The notes under the pieces are model-generated. The model ran no database searches and was not told the DNA's origin. It was given only the letters and a program-made list of their open reading frames with translations. Below are positions 1 to 5,110 of a stretch of DNA of 8,264 nucleotides, in pieces; the stretch's first letter is position 1, and the number at the start of each line of letters is the position of its first letter. Both the position numbers and the translations under genes were made by a program. The DNA is from Desulfobulbaceae bacterium UBA5173 (GTDB lineage: Bacteria; Desulfobacterota; Desulfobulbia; Desulfobulbales; Desulfobulbaceae), in the NCBI GenBank assembly GCA_002413355.1, contig DHWV01000033.1:10094-18357 (forward strand), in the 5' to 3' direction.

Positions 1-39
1 TTAGAAGGCCGTTGCTCTATCCAACTGAGCTATTGGCGC
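1..39 (-). tRNA. tRNA-Arg (anticodon UCU), 5' portion only
   Basis: On the minus strand the gene starts at 39 with acceptor strand GCGCCAA, then TA, a D-arm (GCTC stem, loop with AGTTGGAT, GAGC), one linker base, anticodon stem ACGGC and the seven-base loop CTTCTAA. The loop places TCT at positions 34-36, so the tRNA reads AGA as arginine. The 3' half (anticodon stem 3' strand, variable and T arms, acceptor 3' strand) lies outside the window, so pairing of the acceptor and anticodon stems cannot be verified here. The gene sits 50 bases downstream of the cysteine synthase/CysRS fusion gene, on the same strand, with its own promoter. Confidence 0.9.
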
Positions 40-64
40 ATGTGGGGCGGGATGGAACGAAACC

Positions 65-93
65 AATATACCGCGCCGGGCCGCGAAAATCAA
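65..93 (-). promoter_or_regulatory. Sigma70-type promoter for the tRNA-Arg gene
   Basis: The minus strand carries TTGATT (88-93), a 17-base spacer and TATATT (65-70). The expected start of transcription is near 58, about 20 bases before the tRNA 5' end. The -35 hexamer contains the TGA stop codon of the upstream fusion gene (90-92), so the promoter is partly inside that coding region. The -10 matches consensus at five of six positions and the -35 at four of six. The assignment rests on sequence alone. Confidence 0.6.
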
Positions 94-2435
94 CCCTCAT
101 TTCGGGCCGCCTTGTCGCAGGTGCGGCAGGCTTCGTTCTGCTCCCAGACCGGGCCGCTGGCGGTGTCATGCACGGTCACGCCACGACGCAGCAGCTCGGC
201 TCTGGCCGCGTCAGCGGCGGCCCAGTCCTTGCGGCGGCGGGCCTCCTCGCGCTGCTGAATCAGGCGGTTGATCTCCGGGGCCAGGGCGCATTCGTCCAAG
301 CGGAGGAAGCCCAACACTAGATTCATCCGGCGCAGGCAGGCGAAGACTTCATTCTTCTGCGCCAGATCGAGCGAGCCAGCCTGCAAGGCCGGGTTGGCCT
401 TCTTGATGAACTCGAACAATGCGCCGATGGCCCCGGAAATATTGAGGTCATCGTTCATCGCCGCAGTGAACTGCTCCTCCAGTTCAACGGTGAGCTGGCT
501 GATCTGCCGGTGCGGCAGGCCGGGCGGCAGACAGAGCAGCTTGCGGGTGAACTCGTCAATCCGTTTCAAGGCGTTGCGGAAGGCATCGAGCTTGCGCCAG
601 CTGAACTCGATGGACTTGCGGTAATGCACGCCCAAGAGCATGAAGCGTATCTCCCGCCCGGTGTAGCCCTTGTCCAGTGCCTCATGCAGAGTGACCACGT
701 TGCCGGATTCCTGCGCCATTTTCTTGCCGTTGTGCAGCAGCAGGCCGGAGTGCAGCCAGTATTTGGCCAGCGACCTGCCGGTCAGCGACTCAGCAATCGC
801 AATCTCGTTTTCGTGGTGAGGAAAGAGCAGCTCCTGGCCGCCGGTGTGGATGTCAATGGTCTCGCCAAGATGGCGGGTGGACATGGCCGTGCATTCGACA
901 TGCCAGCCGGGCCGCACATTGCCCCAGTCCGTGGCGAAGAAGATGCCCTTTTTCAGCTCGCCCAGCGTGGAGCGTTTAAGCAGGGTGAAATCACGGGGAT
1001 TGTCCTTGTCGTAATTGTCGAGGTCAACCGTGCAGCCGGTCTGTATCTTGCTCAGGTCAATCCCGGACAGCCGCCCGTACTGCTTGAACTTCGAGATGTC
1101 GAAGTAGATCGAGCCGTGCTTCTCGTAGGCATAGCCTTTGTGGATCAGCTTGTGGGCGATGTCAATCATCTCGGCCACATGCTCCGAGGCGCGCGGATAG
1201 CCGGAGAAATCGTTGATGCCGAGTATGCCCATCGCCTCGCGGAACAGGGAGATATGGCGGTCCGTGAAGGCGGCGAGCGGCTGCCCGGCTTTCTCCGCGC
1301 CGGCAATGGTCTTGTCGTCCAGATCAGTGAAGTTCATGAACGATCTGACCTCGAAGCCGCTGAAGCGCAGGTGCCGGATCATCAGATCAGCCGCTGCCAT
1401 GCGGCGGCAGTGGGCGAGGTTCGGCGGCTCGCAGGCGGTCGGGCCGCAGGCGTAGAAGGTGACGTTCTTCGCGTCCGCCGGTTTGAACACCTCTTTCGTG
1501 CGGCTCATCGAGTTGCAGTAACGTATTTTGCCCTCTTCCTCCTTCTCCTTGCGGACAAAGAGCGTCGTGCTCAGATAACGCTCGCCGCCATCTGGGAAGA
1601 TTGCCACCACGTAGCTGCTGCTGTCCTTGGATGCCTGTTCCATCGCCGCGAACATGGCCGCACCGGAACTCATGCCGACCAAGAGACCTTCGCGGAGGGC
1701 GAGCAGACGGGCGGTGCGGAAGGCATCCTCGTCCGCCACGTTGACAATCTGATGCGGCAGGGTCTTGTCAAAGATCTCTGGGCGGTACGACTCCTTCATG
1801 TTCTTCAGGCCCTGAATCTTGTGGCCGTAGTACGGCTCCACCGCGATCACCCGCACGTCCGGCTGATGCTCGCGGAACCAGCGCGACAAACCCATCGCCG
1901 TGCCTGACGTGCCCAACGTGGTGATGATGTGCGTCACCTTGCCCTCGGTCTGCCGCCAGATTTCCGGGGCCGTGCTCTTGCAGTGGGCCTGCCAGTTGGC
2001 CGGGTTGTTGAACTGATCGGTGAGGAAATACAGCTCAGGGTGCTCAAGGGCGAGGGCGTAGGCTTTCTCAATCGCGCCGTCGGTGCTGCGCCGGGCCGGT
2101 GTGAGGATCAGCTCCGCGCCGTAGGCCCGCATGATCTGCCGCCGCTCCATGCTCGCCGACTCCGGCATGACTAAGCAGCAGCGGTAGCCTTTGGCCGCGC
2201 AGACCATTGCCAGACCGATGCCGGTGTTGCCGCTGGTGGCCTCCAGCACGATCTTGTCCGGGGTCAGCAAGCCGCTTTCCTCTCCGGTCTCGATCATGTT
2301 CAGCGCGGGCCGGTCTTTCACCGAGCCGCCGGGGTTCATGGCTTCGAGTTTGGCGAAGATTGCGCCGCCTTCAGGCCGTGCCAGCCGCCGCAGCGGGACT
2401 ATGGGGGTGTTGCCGATCAGGGTGAGGAGGTTCAT
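90..2435 (-). CDS. cysM/cysS: Cysteine synthase (CysM/CysK-type) fused to cysteinyl-tRNA synthetase, 781 aa
   Basis: Residues 1-295 are a fold-type II PLP cysteine synthase, which makes cysteine from an activated serine and sulfide: IGNTP near the N-terminus, PLP lysine K40 in NPGGSVKDR, TSGNTG at 67-72, phosphate loop GTSGTAMG at 175-182 and PDGGERYLST at 281-290. Residues 305-765 are cysteinyl-tRNA synthetase, normally about 460 residues. Its zinc ligands are kept (C330, C515, H540, E544), as are W511 in the PGWHVEC segment, the TDLDDK segment at 370-375 and the C-terminal KDWAAADAAR segment. Both ATP motifs are altered: HIGH is NLAH (339-342) and KMSKS is KMAQE (572-576). I chose the ATG at 2435 because MNLLTLIGNTP is the usual family N-terminus. 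A GTG at 2534 would add 33 unconserved residues and overlap the upstream gene, although an AGGGA precedes it by nine bases. The fusion is clear. Whether it still charges tRNA-Cys is open. Confidence 0.93.
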   Translation of the reverse strand: MNLLTLIGNTPIVPLRRLARPEGGAIFAKLEAMNPGGSVKDRPALNMIETGEESGLLTPDKIVLEATSGNTGIGLAMVCAAKGYRCCLVMPESASMERRQIMRAYGAELILTPARRSTDGAIEKAYALALEHPELYFLTDQFNNPANWQAHCKSTAPEIWRQTEGKVTHIITTLGTSGTAMGLSRWFREHQPDVRVIAVEPYYGHKIQGLKNMKESYRPEIFDKTLPHQIVNVADEDAFRTARLLALREGLLVGMSSGAAMFAAMEQASKDSSSYVVAIFPDGGERYLSTTLFVRKEKEEEGKIRYCNSMSRTKEVFKPADAKNVTFYACGPTACEPPNLAHCRRMAAADLMIRHLRFSGFEVRSFMNFTDLDDKTIAGAEKAGQPLAAFTDRHISLFREAMGILGINDFSGYPRASEHVAEMIDIAHKLIHKGYAYEKHGSIYFDISKFKQYGRLSGIDLSKIQTGCTVDLDNYDKDNPRDFTLLKRSTLGELKKGIFFATDWGNVRPGWHVECTAMSTRHLGETIDIHTGGQELLFPHHENEIAIAESLTGRSLAKYWLHSGLLLHNGKKMAQESGNVVTLHEALDKGYTGREIRFMLLGVHYRKSIEFSWRKLDAFRNALKRIDEFTRKLLCLPPGLPHRQISQLTVELEEQFTAAMNDDLNISGAIGALFEFIKKANPALQAGSLDLAQKNEVFACLRRMNLVLGFLRLDECALAPEINRLIQQREEARRRKDWAAADAARAELLRRGVTVHDTASGPVWEQNEACRTCDKAARNEG

Positions 2436-2511
2436 CAGAACAAGAGCGGAAAGAGATCGTGCGGGAGTTGTGAGTTTAAGCGGTGGATGGGGTGTCGCTG
2501 TAAAGTTATGC

Positions 2512-3072
2512 CTATGTTTTACGCGAACCAACACGCCGAGTTGTCCCTAGATTTTCTACGTGCGTTTGGCCACGGACGGGGTCAAAGTACCGGCTGGCTG
2601 CAAAATGGATTTCATAGCGATAGCGTTCGGAAACGGCCAGCTCACCCACATTGGCTCGCTGCATGATTCGGCGAACCATCCGAACTTCTTCCGGGCGATA
2701 TTTGTTCCGCTCATCACCTTTGTACTTTTTCAGGAAATCGTGTTCAAAGAAATGGTTAACCTCTGGGTAGATGAGCACAAAATCCGGGCGAACACCGCAG
2801 AACTCGCAAAGCGTGTATGTGTAGGACTGCATAACACAGTCAAGTAGCTTTTTTACACTTTCAGATGAAACAGGCGACTTGACCTCGATACCGAACACCG
2901 TCGCACGAAACCCTATTTCAACGATGTGTGGTTTCGGTCGCAACAAGAAGTCCAAGCGACACTTTGATCCATCGAGCGGCCAAAGACCTTCAGCTTCGGG
3001 AATGATCTCGAAATCGTCAGCGAGGAGTGCTACCAAGTCTCGCTTCATGGCAGGTTCAGGCTTGATAGGCAT
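2512..3072 (-). CDS. Uncharacterised protein with a PD-(D/E)XK nuclease-like signature, 186 aa
   Basis: I do not recognise a named family. The residues resemble a RecB-like PD-(D/E)XK core: D41 in the strand RLDFLL, a hydrophobic strand ending in GIEVK (E63, K65), then a helix with Q82 and Y86 in QxxxY spacing. The tail (about 120-186) is basic and rich in R and K. A metal-dependent DNA-cleaving role is an inference from this pattern, and a non-catalytic relative is equally possible. The frame stays open upstream to 3249, but that part runs into the tandem repeats and does not look like protein. The ATG at 3072 follows an AT-rich leader with a TATAAT box; a second ATG at 3048 is an alternative. 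Neither has a clear Shine-Dalgarno. The gene ends 76 bases before the fusion gene and may be transcribed into it. Confidence 0.6.
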   Translation of the reverse strand: MPIKPEPAMKRDLVALLADDFEIIPEAEGLWPLDGSKCRLDFLLRPKPHIVEIGFRATVFGIEVKSPVSSESVKKLLDCVMQSYTYTLCEFCGVRPDFVLIYPEVNHFFEHDFLKKYKGDERNKYRPEEVRMVRRIMQRANVGELAVSERYRYEIHFAASRYFDPVRGQTHVENLGTTRRVGSRKT

Positions 3073-3103
3073 AAAAGAAAAAATATGTACAAAGAACTGT
3101 ATA

Positions 3104-3132
3104 ATTATATATGGGATACAGAAGAATTGCAG
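3104..3132 (-). promoter_or_regulatory. Candidate promoter of the nuclease-like gene
   Basis: The minus strand shows a perfect TATAAT (3104-3109) and, 17 bases upstream, CTGCAA (3127-3132), which matches the -35 consensus at only three of six positions. The -10 lies about 31 bases from the ATG at 3072, in a locally AT-rich stretch that contrasts with the GC-rich flanks. The weak -35 overlaps an inverted repeat, which may mean it depends on a regulator. Confidence 0.45.
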
Positions 3133-3147
3133 CACCCTGCTGCCAAT
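3126..3147. repeat. Inverted repeat overlapping the -35 of the nuclease-like gene
   Basis: On the plus strand ATTGCAGCA, loop CCC and TGCTGC-CAAT form a near-perfect dyad. The inner six base pairs are uninterrupted, and the outer ATTG/CAAT pairs with one bulged base. It covers the weak -35 hexamer, a position typical of an operator. No T-run follows on either strand, so it is not a terminator. No regulator gene for it is visible nearby. Confidence 0.4.
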
Positions 3148-3221
3148 CAGCTTACAGCGCACATTCCCCCACGTCAACAGAGAAAACCCGGCAACCCAGC
3201 AGGCGGTTTCCGCTCCATGCC

Positions 3222-3365
3222 AGCATGGAGGAAATCTCGATGCAAGCATGAAGGAAATTTTGATGCTAGCATGGAACGATCCTCAAAGCTAGCATGGAGG
3301 ATGTCTCGAACGTAGCATGGAGGATGTCTCGAACGTAGCATGGAGACTTGCTCCATGCTAGCATC
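3222..3365. repeat. 23-bp tandem repeat array, six units plus partial flanking units
   Basis: Six back-to-back 23-base units start at 3222, 3245, 3268, 3291, 3314 and 3337, each opening with AGCATG. Units 4 and 5 are identical; units 1-3 diverge mainly in the middle and at the end. A partial seventh unit (AGCATCGA) starts at 3360, and a degenerate half-unit ending in GCTCCATGCC precedes the array (about 3198-3221). There are no spacers, so this is not CRISPR. The period is not a multiple of three, and the open frames through it are low-complexity, so it is unlikely to be coding. Together with the promoter and dyad near 3104-3147 it fills the roughly 310-base gap between the nuclease-like gene and the kptA remnant. 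Confidence 0.88.
3337..3359. repeat. Perfect 9-bp dyad inside the last full repeat unit
   Basis: Repeat unit 6 is AGCATGGAG, loop ACTTG, CTCCATGCT, a perfect nine-base-pair inverted repeat with a five-base loop. The other units share the left arm, but their right halves do not pair; the degenerate half-unit at about 3198-3221 shares the right arm. No T-run follows on either strand. It could be a protein-binding site, an RNA hairpin, or the end module of a repeat family. Confidence 0.75.
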
Positions 3366-3382
3366 GACTTTTCCCGCTGCTT

Positions 3383-3508
3383 TCATCGCGCGTCTTGTTC
3401 TGGCCTTGATGAACTTTTCGGGAATGGCGAGGTTGCATCAAAGATAATGCGGAACGATGGAACGGCATCAGTCAGCCATACGTTGTTTTCTGCAAGGAAA
3501 ATCATCAT
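3383..3508 (-). pseudogene. kptA: C-terminal remnant of RNA 2'-phosphotransferase (KptA/Tpt1)
   Basis: A 41-codon frame on the minus strand contains LAENNVWLTDAVP, which matches the conserved C-terminal signature of KptA/Tpt1 (ENGVWLT in the E. coli protein). That enzyme removes the 2'-phosphate from ligated tRNA to yield ADP-ribose 1'',2''-cyclic phosphate and is normally about 180 residues. The catalytic arginine- and histidine-bearing parts are absent: the sequence upstream is the end of the ferritin-like gene. After VWLTDAVP the frame runs about 25 residues of unrelated sequence to a TGA. In another frame, downstream sequence reads LAIPEKFIKARTRR, suggesting an indel. The first ATG overlaps the stop of the ferritin-like gene, so the piece could be translated, but it cannot be an active enzyme. 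Confidence 0.55.
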
Positions 3509-4515
3509 TCCCCAACTGCCGCTAAATCAAACCAGTTCGGAATCACTCCTGCCTTCCAGCAGGCCCGCGCCTGAACAACCAACTGTTTTGCCACCCCCAT
3601 GATCGCCGACCACATCAGGGTGCTGCCGCCGAAATTGACTCCGCCATTACTCCAGAGCGTCTCCAGCAGCAACAGGAGCTGGAAGAAATTCTGCTGAAGC
3701 GGTCTGTTGACCAAAGCATCCGGCTGCTCAACTCCGGTGAAAACCTGCGGCAGCTTGGCGTTTTTCAGTTTGAGAAAGCGGCCAAAATGGGAGTAGCCGT
3801 TGTACGGCTCTGGGTCGTTGGGATCGTTCATCAGCCGGTAGAAGGGCGGAATAGGGAAATTTTTCTCTGTCCACGGCGGCGCGTGTAGTGACTCCTGCAC
3901 AATATGCCCTTCCCCCTGATTGGTCACGGCCTGCACCGCGTTGCGGGCATCGGCGTAACTAGTGATGATCTGAGGAAATTGCTGCTTAGGCCAGTGCGCC
4001 TGCTGATGCCGAGTCGTCCAGCTGAACTCTTCCACCCCGACCTGCTTGATGCCGACCATTAGGCCGTCGTACATCTCGCCGATGGAGCTGTAGGGATGCT
4101 GCGGGGTTGAATGATCAACAAGCTGTCCCTGCGGAATTTCCTCAGGGTTTTCAATGTCCAGCATGGTGTTGACCGTTTCATCGTTCAGCGGCCCCAGCAC
4201 TGCGTTGAGAAAGCCGCGCTCGCCGGTTTCCGGGTCATAGGGCTTGATGTACGGCACATCCGCACCGTATTGAGGCGGACTAAAATTTGGCGACGCATCC
4301 AAGGCTGTGCAAAGGTTGGCGGCAAGCTGAAGATGCAGCATTTCTTCGACTGCCACGCTGAAAATGATCCGGCAGGCTTCGCTGCTCATGTCCCGAACCG
4401 AAGCCATCGCAGTAAGATAGAGGGGCAGGGTGTACAGCTCGACCGCAACCGCCGCTTGGGCGTGTTCCTGCACAAGCTGTTTGGTCCATGTTTTCGATGC
4501 TTCCGGCGGGATCAT
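3505..4515 (-). CDS. VioB-like ferritin-domain protein (iminophenyl-pyruvate dimer synthase-type fold), 336 aa
   Basis: The protein resembles the ferritin-like domain found in VioB of violacein synthesis and in many stand-alone bacterial proteins. Likely metal ligands are E26 in the AVELYTLPLY helix, E57/E58 and H61 in VAVEEMLHLQLAANL, E202 in the QGEGH segment and H243 in YSHFGRF, arranged as in a four-helix di-iron site. No signal peptide is seen, so it is probably cytoplasmic. No partner of a violacein or rebeccamycin type (amino-acid oxidase, VioA, VioD) is nearby, so pigment synthesis is not supported; an oxidative or iron-linked role is only a guess. The ATG at 4515 has AGGAG seven bases upstream, which decides it over an in-frame start at 4587 that lies in the promoter. 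The gene ends where the kptA remnant begins. Confidence 0.85.
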   Translation of the reverse strand: MIPPEASKTWTKQLVQEHAQAAVAVELYTLPLYLTAMASVRDMSSEACRIIFSVAVEEMLHLQLAANLCTALDASPNFSPPQYGADVPYIKPYDPETGERGFLNAVLGPLNDETVNTMLDIENPEEIPQGQLVDHSTPQHPYSSIGEMYDGLMVGIKQVGVEEFSWTTRHQQAHWPKQQFPQIITSYADARNAVQAVTNQGEGHIVQESLHAPPWTEKNFPIPPFYRLMNDPNDPEPYNGYSHFGRFLKLKNAKLPQVFTGVEQPDALVNRPLQQNFFQLLLLLETLWSNGGVNFGGSTLMWSAIMGVAKQLVVQARACWKAGVIPNWFDLAAVGE

Positions 4516-4522
4516 GGCAGTT

Positions 4523-4527
4523 CTCCT
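4523..4527 (-). promoter_or_regulatory. Ribosome binding site of the ferritin-like gene
   Basis: AGGAG on the minus strand, seven bases before the ATG at 4515. It fixes the start and excludes the longer frame that begins at 4587. Confidence 0.8.
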
Positions 4528-4564
4528 GAAGAGCTGGGACAGGGGCAGTTTCTTGTAAGCGCAC

Positions 4565-4594
4565 AGTATAGCGTTCCTGCCCGGCAAACGTCAA
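4565..4594 (-). promoter_or_regulatory. Strong sigma70 promoter of the ferritin-like gene
   Basis: The minus strand has TTGACG (4589-4594), an 18-base spacer and TATACT (4565-4570). Each hexamer matches consensus at five of six positions. The predicted transcript starts near 4558, giving a leader of about 43 bases. The region is shared with the divergent plus-strand signalling genes. Confidence 0.75.
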
Positions 4595-4659
4595 GGCAAA
4601 GTCTTCAAGCGATATTGGCCAGTTGCCTGCCACCGATGTAGGCCGCGTCAACACGGCTT

Positions 4660-4688
4660 TTGACAAGGCAAAATTTTTCTGGTAAGCA
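4660..4688 (+). promoter_or_regulatory. Weak candidate promoter for the plus-strand signalling cassette
   Basis: A perfect -35 TTGACA (4660-4665) is followed after 17 bases by a poor -10, TAAGCA (4683-4688). It is the best candidate between the divergent ferritin-like gene and the first plus-strand gene at 4727. The poor -10 could mean activator dependence or that the true promoter is elsewhere. Confidence 0.35.
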
Positions 4689-4726
4689 AAGGACTCGCTG
4701 AACCACCTTGCTTTTAACAGAAAGAA

Positions 4727-4993
4727 ATGACCTCAGAATCCGACGAACTTCCTCAGCTGGCCGCACCGAAGAAACATGCCACCCGCCCTGCGCTTGGCGG
4801 CACTTTCGGCCATATTGCCGTCATCGTCTTTTTGCTGGTGCTCTTTGGGCTGGCCATCCTTTGCGTTGGCATCGGCCTGACATGGTTCAGCCCAGCGGAA
4901 AGCCAGGTTCCGTCTGCGGGGCAAGCACCACAAATCTCAATTCCACGCCGCCCGTTCCTTGCTGATTGCCATTCTTCCGGGCCTGCCGTATGA
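4727..4993 (+). CDS. Small single-pass membrane protein of unknown function, 88 aa
   Basis: I do not recognise a family. A polar, charged N-terminus of about 27 residues (with a KK and several acidic residues) is followed by one strong hydrophobic segment at about 28-54, then a 34-residue proline- and serine-rich tail. This suits a small inner-membrane protein anchored once. The ATG at 4727 has only a purine-rich AGAAAG in front of it. The stop codon lies just before the strong ribosome binding site at 4996-5004, so it is probably the first gene of the signalling operon. The membrane segment argues that it is real, but the tail has no recognisable conservation and the gene could be spurious. 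Confidence 0.5.
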   Translation: MTSESDELPQLAAPKKHATRPALGGTFGHIAVIVFLLVLFGLAILCVGIGLTWFSPAESQVPSAGQAPQISIPRRPFLADCHSSGPAV

Positions 4994-4995
4994 TG

Positions 4996-5004
4996 AAAGG
5001 AGGG
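4996..5004 (+). promoter_or_regulatory. Strong Shine-Dalgarno (AAAGGAGGG) ahead of a leader ORF
   Basis: AAAGGAGGG lies seven bases before the ATG at 5012, the best Shine-Dalgarno in the window. That ATG is out of frame with the response regulator, whose own best start is at 5080. The site therefore appears to load ribosomes onto a short upstream ORF. Confidence 0.65.
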
Positions 5005-5011
5005 CAAGGCC

Positions 5012-5110
5012 ATGCTTCAGGCTCCGCCCGGACAATGCCTCTGCCTGAAATGGAAACCGCTGACACGAAGGGTGAGAGCATGGCAGCAGGTAGACCGCAG
5101 ACAATTTTAG
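5012..5110 (+). CDS. 32-codon leader-like ORF overlapping the response regulator start
   Basis: The ORF opens with ATG at 5012 behind the strong Shine-Dalgarno and ends with TAG at 5108-5110, 31 bases into the response regulator gene in a different frame. The peptide is basic (several R and K, two cysteines, three tryptophans in 32 residues) and resembles nothing I recognise. Its likely role, if translated, is translational coupling: ribosomes ending at 5110 would be close to the regulator start at 5080. A sequencing frameshift that detached the true regulator start is the main alternative. Confidence 0.35.
   Translation: MLQAPPGQCLCLKWKPLTRRVRAWQQVDRRQF

Noticed and set aside
71..85. GC-rich terminator hairpin after the fusion gene
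   Set aside because: The GC-rich stretch does not form a clean stem and has no T-run; it is the spacer of the tRNA promoter.
510..1907. Long plus-strand open frame (465 codons) opposite the fusion gene
   Set aside because: It is antisense to a strongly conserved coding region, and its translation resembles no family; GC-rich codon bias leaves such frames open.
3073..3249. N-terminal extension of the nuclease-like protein reaching back to 3249
   Set aside because: It reads through the promoter and into the tandem repeats, and the residues are repeat-derived (PPCWHG-like) rather than protein-like.
3337..3359. Rho-independent terminator
   Set aside because: The hairpin is perfect but AT-balanced, and no T-run follows on either strand.
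3222..3365. CRISPR array
   Set aside because: The units are contiguous with no unique spacers, and no cas genes are present.
3174..3386. Minus-strand open frame through the repeat array
   Set aside because: Nearly all of it translates the 23-bp repeats in shifting frames; the period is not a multiple of three and no conserved domain is visible.
4280..4666. Minus-strand open frame of 128 codons overlapping the ferritin-like start
   Set aside because: It is a different frame across the promoter and the N-terminal coding region of a well-supported gene, with no recognisable domain.
4660..4726. Riboswitch or structured leader upstream of the plus-strand cassette
   Set aside because: The leader is too short and shows no conserved stem pattern that I recognise.
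4708..4965. Alternative plus-strand frame of 85 codons over the small membrane protein
   Set aside because: It lacks the clear membrane segment and has composition typical of an off-frame read.
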